From: Acidobacteriota bacterium
GTDB taxonomy: Bacteria > Acidobacteriota > Terriglobia > Terriglobales > Acidobacteriaceae
Direction: 5' to 3'
Length of the DNA: 23,766 nt
NCBI GenBank assembly: GCA_021780095.1
Contig: JAJXZK010000109.1
Coordinates: forward strand, 1-23,766
Under the pieces are notes generated by a model, which did no database searches, was not told where the DNA came from, and saw nothing but the letters and a program-made list of their open reading frames with translations. Numbering within the stretch: position 1 is the first letter of the stretch; each line of letters opens with the position of its first letter. The translations under genes and the position numbers were made by a program. Shown one piece after another: positions 14,361 to 22,490 of the stretch.

Positions 14361-15508
14361 GACGCTTGAGGGAAAACGGCGTCGGAGCGGTCAAGCATTG
14401 TCGCCGTGCAGCAATTGGGTTGCGGCGGAGCGGGTAGTCCTCGAGATTGAGCATCGGGTTGGTTAGATACCGCGCATAGCCGCGTTTACCAATCTGGTGT
14501 ACCTGCGCTCCAGCTAGTCGACGTAATCTTCATCTTTCAGCAGCTCGACGAATAGATGGCGGCAGCCGTAGTCTTTTTGTGCAACGGGCACCTGGCTAGC
14601 GGCATTGTATTGTGCACCTTTCCCCCTTTCAATCACTCTGCGTTTCTTTCACGTTCTCGCCTGCCGTGGAATCCAGAGGCTGCATGCGGGTGCGGCGTCC
14701 AGAAAAGAATGCGCTCATCAAGGCCTCCGCTTGTTTCATTTCACCCATTTGGCGGTGACAGAGCTGACGGGTCCGCTCGTATTCCGAACGGCGCCCAGGC
14801 GCGTAAATACTACTCGATGCTGCAGCTTTTGCAAGGTTGCCTAGGCTCTGAAAAGAAGCCTGAGGGCATTGAAGTGTCCAGCGATACGAGGAACCCGGAC
14901 TTTTTATGTCTGTTATGCGAGCAATTTAGGCAAGAAAGATGAATAGCGCGGGCAGCCGGGCAACCATCGGACAAGAATTGGCATGGCACGTGCAAACATG
15001 TTCAACATAATTGCATTATGTTGCACTTCGGCGATCGAATCGCTTCCGTATTGCTTCAGTATTTCAGATGTAGAAAGATTTTGGAAAAGGTTCCCCCCTT
15101 TATGAAAACCGCTGTACGTTGCACTCCACCTGCCTTTCAGATGGGTGTGCCCGATACGATATCAGTTTCCTGGCAGTCCCGGATGCCCGTTTCTCACTCC
15201 TCGCTGTTGACCACAGGCTCCAGCCCTCCATTCGGTTTCGTGAGAAGTTCCTATTAATGGATGTTTTTTCTGCAGTGATCCTTGGTCAAAAAATACATTC
15301 CTAAAACCTTTTAGAGCGGACTTGCAGCGGTGTTCGTTCGCAATGCCATGAATGCGCATCGCGAATTCCCCCCAAACCCGTTCGTGGCTAACCGGCAGTA
15401 ACTTTCGACGTGTTCGTGGATGGCGCGCAAAGCTATTCCTTCGCGCTCTGGCTCGAAGTGTTGTCTGTTGGTAACCACGGCTTAACCCACGGAACACGGA
15501 GAACCTTT
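14361..15508. other. 1.15-kb stretch without a convincing gene
   Basis: No frame here shows a recognisable family or a good start. Points of note: on the plus strand a frame is open 14556-14942, and on the minus strand a stop-free stretch runs 14629-14925 (98 codons) with protein-like composition (for example RRSEYERTRQLCHRQMG) but no ATG, GTG or TTG near its beginning; one of these could be a decayed gene. At 15003-15023 there is a perfect palindrome. The last 500 bp must contain the promoter and leader of the beta-helix gene at 15509. No intrinsic terminator for the gene ending at 14360 was found. Confidence 0.5.
15003..15023. promoter_or_regulatory. Perfect 9-bp-arm palindrome, likely regulator binding site
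   Basis: Arms CAACATAAT (15003-15011) and ATTATGTTG (15015-15023) are separated by TGC. It is nested in a looser pair, GTGCAA (14990-14995) and TTGCAC (15021-15026), so two alternative pairings share the right arm. It is AT-rich within a GC-rich genome and has no following T-run, so it fits a dimeric regulator operator better than a terminator. It lies 486 bp before the beta-helix gene start. Confidence 0.5.
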
Positions 15509-17533
15509 ATGTCGATCCAAAAGACGCAGGATGGTGTTTGCGTCCCTACGGCTTTCTTTCGCAAGTTAAATGTCTTTGCTGTGTTATGTTGTTCCACTTT
15601 GCTCGCGTTTCAATCTACCATGAACGTCGCTGCCCAGGAGGTAGCACCCCCAGTTATCAGTCTTACAGCGACCCCCAGTATTGTGGCGCCGGGAGGGACC
15701 GTATCTCTGGCCTATACCGTGCAGGGAGCGACCTCTGCCACATTGTCGAATGGTGTACAAACAGGACCGTTGACGGCTGCCAGCGGTTCAGGCTCCACGA
15801 CTTTGTCTAAGTCCACTACGTTCACGCTGACTGCCGCGGGGCCGGGGGGTACGGCGACCAAGAGCCTTGTCGTCACAGTGAAAACGGCATCGACCTCCCC
15901 TTCCGTAACAGCACCAGTGATCACCAGCTTCACGGCATCGGCTCCGTCGGTCGCGGCCGGAGGAAGTTCTGTGCTGAGTTGGGGGGTGACAGGAACGAGT
16001 CCCACGGTCACTTTGAACGGAGTTAGGGCCACCAACCCAACCACTGTGAGACCTACCGCAACTACGTCCTATACGTTAGTCGCGACAAATAGCGCTGGTT
16101 CGGTGAGTAGCCAGGTCGTTGTCACGGTAACTTCGGCACCGAGTTCCTCCGCATCGGGAACCATGCTGACGGACTGTCAGCCCATCATCAAGGCAGGAAC
16201 GTATTCTTTGGCGAACAATGTGTCGAGTCCGGGAACATGCTTTCCGATTGGCGCCAGCAACATTACGTTGAATCTGAACGGCCACACGATTACGTATGGA
16301 ACAGGCGGCGGAGCAACACCCACGCCGGCGATTGCGGCGTGTGCCCCTTGGTACACGGGATTATCCAATTCGCAGTGCGTGGAAGGTTCCGACAGCAATT
16401 TGACTGTTTATGGCGGCAAAATTGTGCAGTCGAGCAATGCGGCGCCTTTCAGTCCGGTATTTTGGATCGGTCAAGGCGGCACCGGAGGCGGATATATCCA
16501 CGACCTGAACGTGACGTTTCAATCGGTCGGGAGTCAGTTTTTCCATGGTGAGATTGACGGCGGCGGCTACACCATTCAGAACAACGTCATCAACGACAAT
16601 GTGACCAACATTCAACACCCAGGCCAGAGCCCATTGGGTGCGCGAGGGCAGTTCCAGGGCTATGTGATCCATACAGATGAAGAGGGCACGGGTTCTCCAA
16701 TTGCAGACACCATTTCCGGCAATACGTTCAACGGTTCGCCGCAGGGCGGGATTGCAGATGGTGTGGCGGGCTCGCAGATTTATAACAACACGATTAAACT
16801 GACCAGTACTTACAGCAATGACTACGGGGTGATTGTGACCATGAACAACCAGAATGTTCATGGCAACACGATTACCGGTCAGGGCCGTGGACTGGACGGA
16901 GAGACTTCCGGCTTCATCTTCGACGGCAATACCGTGAACGTCGCCGAGGGAACGGCCAACACCGAGTACAGTGGGTGCGAATTGGACGGCACCTACGGCA
17001 TTCGAGTCAAGAATTATGATTGGCCGAATAGTACGGAATCGGGAACCGCGCCGTCGACAAATTTCAAGATCACCAACAACCACGTGACTGTCCCGGCGAC
17101 TCATTGCCCGTCGACCGCTTTGGACTTGACGGATATGAACTCTTTGGTATCCGGGACGATCTCCGGGAATAGTTTCTCAGCTCCAGCCGGAGCCGGTGGA
17201 CTAGCCAACGCTTTGGGATTTGAAAGTCTCGACGCTGCCAACATTACATTTCAGGCGAATCAATTCACGGCACCAACCTGCGTCTTAGTGGGCGGAAATG
17301 GGGACATTCCATACGGTCGCTACAGCGTGCAAGCGGGCCAAACCTGGAGTTGTGCCGCAGGTCCTACCGTGGCCGCTCAAGACTATACCTATGGACAGAC
17401 GGGCGCGGTACCGCCATGGATCAGCATCAAGGATTCAATTCCGAATCCCACGGTAAGTTGCGTGGCCTATTCGACGGCTGTCATCACGATTGGAAGTGGC
17501 TACACGCACACCTGCAATCTGAAAGGACAGTAA
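15509..17533 (+). CDS. Large secreted protein: two Ig-like domains plus parallel beta-helix
   Basis: 674 residues. N-terminal signal sequence (about 20 polar residues, then LNVFAVLCCSTLLAFQS, cleavage probably near NVAAQ). About residues 45-125 and 132-215 are two related bacterial Ig-like domains (PVISLTATPSIVAPGGTVSL and PVITSFTASAPSVAAGGSSV). From about 225 onward lies a right-handed parallel beta-helix region with repeated turns ISGNTF, IYNNTI, VHGNTI, FDGNTV, ITNNHV and ISGNSF. Such proteins are surface or extracellular carbohydrate-active enzymes or adhesins; no catalytic motif is recognised. The ATG at 15509 has GGAG about 7 nt upstream and gives a signal peptide; the frame extends to 15410 without support. 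A strong terminator follows at 17618. Confidence 0.85.
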   Translation: MSIQKTQDGVCVPTAFFRKLNVFAVLCCSTLLAFQSTMNVAAQEVAPPVISLTATPSIVAPGGTVSLAYTVQGATSATLSNGVQTGPLTAASGSGSTTLSKSTTFTLTAAGPGGTATKSLVVTVKTASTSPSVTAPVITSFTASAPSVAAGGSSVLSWGVTGTSPTVTLNGVRATNPTTVRPTATTSYTLVATNSAGSVSSQVVVTVTSAPSSSASGTMLTDCQPIIKAGTYSLANNVSSPGTCFPIGASNITLNLNGHTITYGTGGGATPTPAIAACAPWYTGLSNSQCVEGSDSNLTVYGGKIVQSSNAAPFSPVFWIGQGGTGGGYIHDLNVTFQSVGSQFFHGEIDGGGYTIQNNVINDNVTNIQHPGQSPLGARGQFQGYVIHTDEEGTGSPIADTISGNTFNGSPQGGIADGVAGSQIYNNTIKLTSTYSNDYGVIVTMNNQNVHGNTITGQGRGLDGETSGFIFDGNTVNVAEGTANTEYSGCELDGTYGIRVKNYDWPNSTESGTAPSTNFKITNNHVTVPATHCPSTALDLTDMNSLVSGTISGNSFSAPAGAGGLANALGFESLDAANITFQANQFTAPTCVLVGGNGDIPYGRYSVQAGQTWSCAAGPTVAAQDYTYGQTGAVPPWISIKDSIPNPTVSCVAYSTAVITIGSGYTHTCNLKGQ

Positions 17534-17617
17534 AGCTGCCGACCGCGGCCACCGCAGTCATCGTCGACCCACCGCTCGAAGCGGCTTCATTTTCGGTATT
17601 GCCACTTCGACCACGAC

Positions 17618-17651
17618 GTGAGACCCGCCTTCCTGGCGGGTTTCACTTTTT
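17618..17651 (+). terminator. Intrinsic terminator of the beta-helix protein gene
   Basis: A 12-bp stem: GTGAGACCCGCC (17618-17629) pairs with GGCGGGTTTCAC (17635-17646) with a single G-T pair, loop TTCCT, followed by five T residues (17647-17651). It lies 85 nt after the stop codon of the gene ending at 17533. Confidence 0.88.
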
Positions 17652-17806
17652 CCGTCTCAATACGGCCCGTCGCTCGGCGATGCGTGCGGGGGTCTTGATC
17701 GAAGACAACATAGCCATCGAGCGCCCGATCGATCTGCGGAATCCATGGGATCCACGCTCCCGGGCGGCACCAAGGGACTTCCATTAAATTGTCCGAATAG
17801 GATTTA

Positions 17807-17883
17807 TGGTGCGCCCCGAGAGATTCGAACTCCCGGCCTTCTGGTTCGTAGCCAGACGCTCTATCCAACTGAGCTAGGGGCGC
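17807..17883 (-). tRNA. tRNA-Arg (anticodon ACG)
   Basis: 77 nt with encoded CCA (complement of 17807-17809). The acceptor stem GCGCCCC pairs with GGGGCGC, the D-arm contains AGCTCAGTTGGATAGAGC, the anticodon stem-loop TCTGG-CTACGAA-CCAGA places ACG at 17847-17849 (plus-strand cgt), and the T-arm contains GAGTTCGAATCTC. The A at position 34 is normally converted to inosine by TadA, so it reads CGU, CGC and CGA. No integrase lies beside it. Confidence 0.97.
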
Positions 17884-17955
17884 ACAAGAATGTGCGTGCT
17901 TTGGCGAAAAGCAGCAAGTTCTAAGTTATCAGGAGGCGTGTTTCGGCGCAAATTT

Positions 17956-18228
17956 TTACGCTGCCGGGGACGTATTTCCATCCGGTGCGGGTGGCGGGGA
18001 AAAGGCGGAAATTTGCTCGGTGACGGAGAGGCCGGCCCGACGAAGCAGTTGGAATACGACGGCGCTGCTGAGTCGGGTGGCATCGTATTCCACCAGAATG
18101 GTTCGATCGGGCTGGTTGAGGCGCACGCGACGGATACCGTAGACATCGTAGAGCTCCGTGACCGCGCGCATGGTGTCTTCCGTCGGATGCTGAGCGTAGC
18201 GAAACTGGATATCAATGTTTGTGGTCAT
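17956..18228 (-). CDS. Small protein of unknown function, possibly ferredoxin-like/HMA-like fold
   Basis: 90 residues, no signal peptide. The pattern (IDIQFRYAQHPTEDTMRAV, then YGIRRVRLNQPDRTILVEYDATRLSSAVVFQLLRRAGL) alternates strands and helices in the beta-alpha-beta-beta-alpha-beta manner of heavy-metal-associated domains, but the metal-binding CxxC is absent, so no metal role can be claimed. The C-terminus is a Pro/Ala tail. The ATG at 18228 has no strong ribosome site. It lies 78 nt downstream of the TlpA-like gene on the same strand and could share its transcript. Confidence 0.65.
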   Translation of the reverse strand: MTTNIDIQFRYAQHPTEDTMRAVTELYDVYGIRRVRLNQPDRTILVEYDATRLSSAVVFQLLRRAGLSVTEQISAFSPPPAPDGNTSPAA

Positions 18229-18306
18229 ACCATCATCATAAATCGCCGCAGAACTGAAGCGCGGGCGAGTTGTCGTGGGATTCGAGACGCTCCCTAAAGA
18301 TACGCG

Positions 18307-18843
18307 TCAGTGATTCGCGCTGAGCGTAGCGGACAAGGTGCGGTAGATCTCGGGATCGTTCCAGTCTTGCGCGCTGACGTACTTGCGAACAATGTGGCCG
18401 GAGCGATTGATCACGTAGGCCTCTGGAATTTGCACGGTTCCGTAGCGATGCATGACGGCTTGCGAAGGGTCGCGGACGGTGGGGAAATCGACGTGATAGG
18501 CAGCCAGGAAGTTGCGATAGGGCTCCGCATTGTCGTCGATGCTAACGCCGACAATATTCAATTGCGGCAAACGCTTGTGCAGCGCCAACAGGGAAGGAAA
18601 TTCCTCCATACAAGGAGCGCAGTAGCTGGCCCAGAACGTGACCAGCACCACCTTACCGCGATACTGGCTAAGGCTTACGGTCTGCGGGCCGTCGTGAATG
18701 GTGAACGCGGGAGCGACTTTGCCCAATTCGTGCGGGAGTTGGCCACGGTTGCATCCGACGCTGAGAATAAGGGCGCCAACCACCAAGGAGAACAACGCTG
18801 AACGCCCGAATGGGCCGCCTCTCGATTTCTGCCGTTTCTGCAT
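18307..18843 (-). CDS. TlpA/ResA-like thioredoxin-fold lipoprotein
   Basis: 178 residues. N-terminal basic segment, hydrophobic stretch LFSLVVGALILSVG and C31, a probable lipidation cysteine (the -3 residue is Ser, slightly off the usual lipobox). The thioredoxin domain follows: PAFTIHDGPQTVSLSQYRGKV, the active site WASYCAPC (C75 and C78), and the cis-proline loop VQIPEAYVI. Such proteins keep disulfides reduced in the periplasm, for example for cytochrome c maturation, or act as peroxiredoxin-like enzymes. The ATG at 18843 is only 9 nt from the nearest possible start of the divergent glycosyltransferase gene. No cytochrome maturation genes are nearby. Confidence 0.88.
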   Translation of the reverse strand: MQKRQKSRGGPFGRSALFSLVVGALILSVGCNRGQLPHELGKVAPAFTIHDGPQTVSLSQYRGKVVLVTFWASYCAPCMEEFPSLLALHKRLPQLNIVGVSIDDNAEPYRNFLAAYHVDFPTVRDPSQAVMHRYGTVQIPEAYVINRSGHIVRKYVSAQDWNDPEIYRTLSATLSANH

Positions 18844-18870
18844 GTCACATCTATGATACGAATTTGTTGG

Positions 18871-19947
18871 ATGGATACGAAATCGGACATGACTATTTCG
18901 TCAGAACCGGCTGCAGCTGGATCGATCCAGCTGCAGCTTTCGGTAATCATTCCTGCGCGGAATGAGGCTGTGTTGATCGGGGAATGCCTCGCCTCGTTAG
19001 TGAAGCAAAACGAGGACGATTTTTCCCTGGGGCGCGATTGGGAACTGATGGTTGTCGACGACGGTTCGTCGGATGCGACCCGCCAGATTGCGATGGAATT
19101 CTCTGGCGTAACTGTGCTGGAAGCACCGCCGCTGGCGGAAGGTTGGACAGGCAAGACGAATGCGCTGTGGTTTGCGGCGCAGCAGGCGCGAGGGAGATGG
19201 CTGCTGTTCACCGATGCGGACACGGTGCATGAACCCGGCGACCTGCGGCGAGCCATGCATGAAGCGGAGCGGTATAAAGTGGCGCTGCTTTCGTATTCTC
19301 CGCGGCAACTGGTACGCGGCGTGTTGCAGCGGACGCTGATGGCGCTCATCTTTGCCGATCTGGCTCAGACCTATCCAGCGCGCCTGGTGAATCTGGCTGA
19401 CTCCCGTGTGGCGGGTGCGAACGGGCAGTTTATTTTGATTCGGCGCATCACTTATATGCGCGTCGGGGGACACAAGGCGGTGCGCGGCTCTTTGATTGAG
19501 GACATGGAATTGGCGCGGCATACCAAGCATGCAGGGGAAGCGCTGCGGCTGCGATTTGCAGGGGATGCCGCCAGCACTCGAATGTACGGAACGCTGGGTG
19601 AAGTATGCGCGGGGTGGCGAAAAAATCTGGCGCTATTGTTTCCAGATGCGCTGACTCGTGGCATGTGGAAGCTGTTCCAGGCGTCGTTGCTGTTTGGGTT
19701 GCCGCTGCTAGGTATCTGGCTATACCTTACGGTCGCGCGCACGCCGGTCATCTGGGCAGTCGGGTTGTGGTGGGCGTGGCGGGTGAGGGTGCACTACGCC
19801 AACACTGCAAAAGCGCATTTCCCGGTCGCGGATGTTCTATTGTCTCCGCTTGCGTTGCCGCTATACGCGTGGCAACTGATCGATAGCTGGATAGAACAAC
19901 GCGTGCGGCACAGAGCCATCTGGAAAGGCCGCATGTACAAGGCTTGA
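18871..19947 (+). CDS. GT2 glycosyltransferase, HpnB/CrtQ-like, membrane associated
   Basis: About 358 residues. The core starts at QLSVIIPARNEA, with VVDDGSSD (nucleotide-sugar binding), PPLAEGWTGKTNA, and LLFTDADTVH (metal-binding DAD). Two or three membrane segments follow near the C-terminus (about residues 270-315 and around 325). The PPLxxGWxGK and FTDAD combination is shared by hopene-associated HpnB and carotenoid CrtQ-type glycosyltransferases, so a lipid acceptor is likely. No hopanoid or carotenoid gene is in the window. Start uncertain: ATGs at 18853, 18871 and 18889 are in frame and none has a ribosome site. TATGAT at 18852-18857 looks like a -10 box, which would exclude 18853 and favour 18871 or 18889. 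Confidence 0.85.
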   Translation: MDTKSDMTISSEPAAAGSIQLQLSVIIPARNEAVLIGECLASLVKQNEDDFSLGRDWELMVVDDGSSDATRQIAMEFSGVTVLEAPPLAEGWTGKTNALWFAAQQARGRWLLFTDADTVHEPGDLRRAMHEAERYKVALLSYSPRQLVRGVLQRTLMALIFADLAQTYPARLVNLADSRVAGANGQFILIRRITYMRVGGHKAVRGSLIEDMELARHTKHAGEALRLRFAGDAASTRMYGTLGEVCAGWRKNLALLFPDALTRGMWKLFQASLLFGLPLLGIWLYLTVARTPVIWAVGLWWAWRVRVHYANTAKAHFPVADVLLSPLALPLYAWQLIDSWIEQRVRHRAIWKGRMYKA

Positions 19948-20029
19948 AGCATCTGCCACGAGCGATCGGCTACATCGGTGAAAATACTGCGTCAAGACGG
20001 CGGCTGCATGAATCCAATATGCTAGGTTT

Positions 20030-20437
20030 ATGGTGCTTCTGACGCGCAAGGCGGAGTTTTCCGCGGCTCACTACTACTGGTACGAGGCCTGGTCGCAACA
20101 GGAGAACGAGAAGGTGTTTGGCAAGTGCGCCAATCGCAATGGTCACGGACATAACTACACGCTGGAAGTGACGGTTGCCGGGGAGATTGATCCGGTATCG
20201 GGTTTTGTTGTCGATTTGAAAGCGCTGAAGGACGTGATGGAGCGGGAAGTGATCCAGATATACGACCATCGGCACCTGAACCTGGAGGTACCGGAATTTC
20301 GCTCGGTGATTCCGACGACCGAAAATATTGCGATCGCAATCTGGAAGCGGCTGGAGAAGAAGATTGCTGGTGCTCGCCTGCAGCGTGTGCGGGTGTATGA
20401 GATGCCGGATCTGTTCGCTGATTACTGTGGAGAGTGA
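20030..20437 (+). CDS. 6-pyruvoyl-tetrahydropterin synthase / QueD family, copy 1
   Basis: 135 residues. Converts 7,8-dihydroneopterin triphosphate to 6-pyruvoyl-tetrahydropterin (biopterin route) or 6-carboxy-tetrahydropterin (queuosine route). Zinc ligands H14, H39 and H41 (FSAAHY and GHGHNY), catalytic C33 (FGKC), and the Asp79-His80 pair (YDHRHLN) are all present, as is PTTEN. It therefore looks fully active. The next gene overlaps its stop by 1 nt and folE, which makes the substrate, is two genes downstream. No queC, queE or queF is nearby, so the product cannot be decided. The ATG at 20030 has a weak AGG upstream. Confidence 0.9.
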   Translation: MVLLTRKAEFSAAHYYWYEAWSQQENEKVFGKCANRNGHGHNYTLEVTVAGEIDPVSGFVVDLKALKDVMEREVIQIYDHRHLNLEVPEFRSVIPTTENIAIAIWKRLEKKIAGARLQRVRVYEMPDLFADYCGE

Positions 20438-20841
20438 TGAAAGCTTATTTATCTCGGCGGTACCGCATGAGTGCGTCGCATCGCCTGCATACGGAGCTGT
20501 TTTCTGCGGAGAAGAACGAAGCCGTGTATGGGAAATGCAACAATCCGTATGGGCACGGACATAACTACACCGTGGAAGTGACGTTGAGCGGGGAGGTGGA
20601 TCCGGTGACGGGGATGGTGTGCAACCTGGGCGATCTGGATGGGTTTGTGCGGCGCGAAATCGTCGACAGGTTTCACGAGAAGAATCTCAACATGGATAGA
20701 AGTTTTGAAACCCTTGTTCCTACGACGGAAAATCTTTGCGTAGAACTTTACGGGATCATACGCGGGGGCTTTCGAGGTGCGAAGCTGGAAAGAATTCGCG
20801 TGGAAGAGACCAGCAACAATTATTTTGAATATGCCGGATGA
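20437..20841 (+). CDS. 6-pyruvoyl-tetrahydropterin synthase / QueD family, divergent copy 2
   Basis: 134 residues, clearly related by eye to the preceding gene along its whole length, so a tandem paralogue. Zinc ligands H15, H40 and H42 and the cysteine C34 (YGKC) are kept, but the Asp-His catalytic pair of the family is replaced by His80-Glu81 (FHEKNLN) and the Asp of the VVDL strand by Asn. It may use a different substrate or serve as a partner subunit of copy 1. The ATG at 20437 overlaps the previous TGA (TGATG), with GGAG upstream; coupled translation is likely. folE follows after 45-60 nt, with a 6-bp inverted repeat CCATAG/CTATGG at 20862-20880 in the gap. Confidence 0.88.
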   Translation: MKAYLSRRYRMSASHRLHTELFSAEKNEAVYGKCNNPYGHGHNYTVEVTLSGEVDPVTGMVCNLGDLDGFVRREIVDRFHEKNLNMDRSFETLVPTTENLCVELYGIIRGGFRGAKLERIRVEETSNNYFEYAG

Positions 20842-20901
20842 ACCGGCGAGGGCGCAAGAAACCATAGGGAATTTCTATGGGGTGAGATGAAAGGTTGTTT
20901 G

Positions 20902-21519
20902 ATGGCAAAGCCAGCATTGGTAGAGGGATCCACAGAGAACGCCTTGGCAGAGTTTTCTACCCCGGATCTTTATCGTGAATTGATCGCCCGATTTGGCGAA
21001 GATCCGACGCGCGACGGATTGTTGCGCACGCCGGAGCGCGTGCAGAAGGCGATGGAGTTTCTGACCAAGGGCTATCAGCAGGATGCCGGCGAGATTCTGC
21101 GCGGTGCCATGTTCGACGTGGACTACGACGAGATGGTGATCGTGAAAGATGTGGAAGTCTTCTCGTTGTGCGAGCATCACATGCTGCCGTTTTTTGGAAG
21201 GGTACACGTCGCCTACATTCCCAACGGCAAGGTGATCGGTCTCAGCAAGATTCCGCGGCTGGTGGACGTGTATGCTCGCCGGCTGCAGGTGCAGGAACGG
21301 CTGACACGCGAGATTGCCGATGCGATTCAGGATGCGATTCAGCCGCAAGGTGTGGGCGTCGTGATAGAAGCGCGCCATTTGTGCATGATGATGCGCGGAG
21401 TAGAAAAGCAGCACTCTTCTACAGTGACCTCTGCCATGCTGGGAGCATTTCGCAGCAACCAGCAAACGCGCCATGAGTTCCTGTCGCTGGTCCATGGGCG
21501 CGGGGAGAATGGAATCTAA
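20902..21519 (+). CDS. folE: GTP cyclohydrolase I
   Basis: 205 residues. Opens GTP to 7,8-dihydroneopterin triphosphate, the first step of folate, biopterin and queuosine precursor synthesis; acts as a decamer in the cytoplasm. Visible: [15 protein letters not shown], the zinc site [10 protein letters not shown] (C90, H93) and C161 in [10 protein letters not shown], plus [12 protein letters not shown]. It is the type I zinc enzyme, not the FolE2 type. Start: ATG at 20902 has AAAGG 7 nt upstream; ATG at 20887, preceded by GGGGTGAG, is also in frame and gives 210 residues. Located directly after two PTPS genes, whose substrate it makes, so the three probably form one operon. Confidence 0.96.
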   Translation: MAKPALVEGSTENALAEFSTPDLYRELIARFGEDPTRDGLLRTPERVQKAMEFLTKGYQQDAGEILRGAMFDVDYDEMVIVKDVEVFSLCEHHMLPFFGRVHVAYIPNGKVIGLSKIPRLVDVYARRLQVQERLTREIADAIQDAIQPQGVGVVIEARHLCMMMRGVEKQHSSTVTSAMLGAFRSNQQTRHEFLSLVHGRGENGI

Positions 21520-21614
21520 GCCAGCTTGGCCCGTGTGAATTGCGTCGCGGAAGTTTCTCCCGGTCCTGGTGTGGGCGGGTGACAATCTCCTACCACTTAT
21601 TCCGAATCCAACCT

Positions 21615-22490
21615 ATGAATGGTCTCTTGATCGTCAACAAACCGGCAGGGATAACGTCGCACGACGTTGTGGCGAAAGTCCGCAAATTGACGGGAGAATC
21701 GTCTGTGGGCCACCTGGGTACGCTGGACCCCATGGCCACTGGAGTGTTGCCGTTGTTGCTGGGACGATTCACTCGACTGGCACAATTTTTCAAACAGGAC
21801 AGCAAGCGCTACACCGGAACCATTCGATTTGGCTTCGCGACCGACACCTACGATGCCGAGGGTGAAGCGGTGGGCGAGCGCGTAGATCCAGTGCTGACGC
21901 TGGAAGAAATCCGCAAGCTTGCGGAGAAGTTTCTCGGCAAGATCGATCAGGTGCCGCCCCCCTTTTCTGCCAAGAAATCTCAAGGTGTGCCCGCGTATAA
22001 GCTGGCGCGACAAGGCAAGCCGGTGGAACTGCGTCCGGTTGGAATCGAGATCTGTCAATTTGAAATTCCCGGCTACGAAGCGCCAAACGCTCCGTTCACT
22101 GTTGCGGTTTCTTCGGGAAGCTACATCCGTTCGATCGCGCATGAAATGGGACAGTTGGCTGGATGTGGTGCACATCTTACAAGCCTGTGTCGCGTGCAGG
22201 CAGGGGAATTCACGCTGGAGCAGGCGGCGACGCTGGACGAAATTGCAGCATGGCAAAAAGAGGATTCGCTGGCGGAGCGATTGCCGCATCCGCGTTGCGT
22301 GTTGCGGCAGATGCCTTCGGTGACTGTGGATGAAAATACCGCGACGCGGCTGAAGAATGGAATGGCATGCAATCTGCCGGAATATTCCGATGCACCATTC
22401 GTCAAGATATTTATAGACCAGCGGGCTCTGTTTGCGATTGGACGCCGCATTGCTGGAACTTTGATACAACCGATGGCGGTCCTGGGCTAG
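21615..22490 (+). CDS. truB: tRNA pseudouridine(55) synthase
   Basis: 291 residues. Makes pseudouridine 55 in the T-loop of tRNAs. Opening MNGLLIVNKPAGITSHDVV and the active-site motif GHLGTLDPMATGVLPLLLG with catalytic D38 are typical; PPPFSAKKSQGVPAYKLAR and SSGSYIRSIAHEMG follow. The C-terminal PUA-like part is short. The ATG at 21615 fits the family start; the frame is open to 21540 without homology. Its usual neighbours rbfA, infB and rpsO are not here. Its TAG stop overlaps the stop of the convergent lipoprotein gene: the four bases CTAG at 22487-22490 serve both strands. Confidence 0.95.
   Translation: MNGLLIVNKPAGITSHDVVAKVRKLTGESSVGHLGTLDPMATGVLPLLLGRFTRLAQFFKQDSKRYTGTIRFGFATDTYDAEGEAVGERVDPVLTLEEIRKLAEKFLGKIDQVPPPFSAKKSQGVPAYKLARQGKPVELRPVGIEICQFEIPGYEAPNAPFTVAVSSGSYIRSIAHEMGQLAGCGAHLTSLCRVQAGEFTLEQAATLDEIAAWQKEDSLAERLPHPRCVLRQMPSVTVDENTATRLKNGMACNLPEYSDAPFVKIFIDQRALFAIGRRIAGTLIQPMAVLG

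Noticed and set aside
14455..14560. Minus-strand peptide-like fragments (such as HLFVELLKDEDYVD) suggesting a broken gene
   Set aside because: Interrupted by stops within about 35 codons and not recognisable as any family; too little to call a pseudogene.
14556..14942. 128-codon plus-strand frame
   Set aside because: No family, weak start, and an equally open frame on the opposite strand; kept only as part of the gene-poor stretch.
17587..17868. 93-codon minus-strand frame beginning MDRASGYEPEGREFESLG
   Set aside because: Its start is the translated tRNA-Arg sequence, and the rest covers the terminator region.
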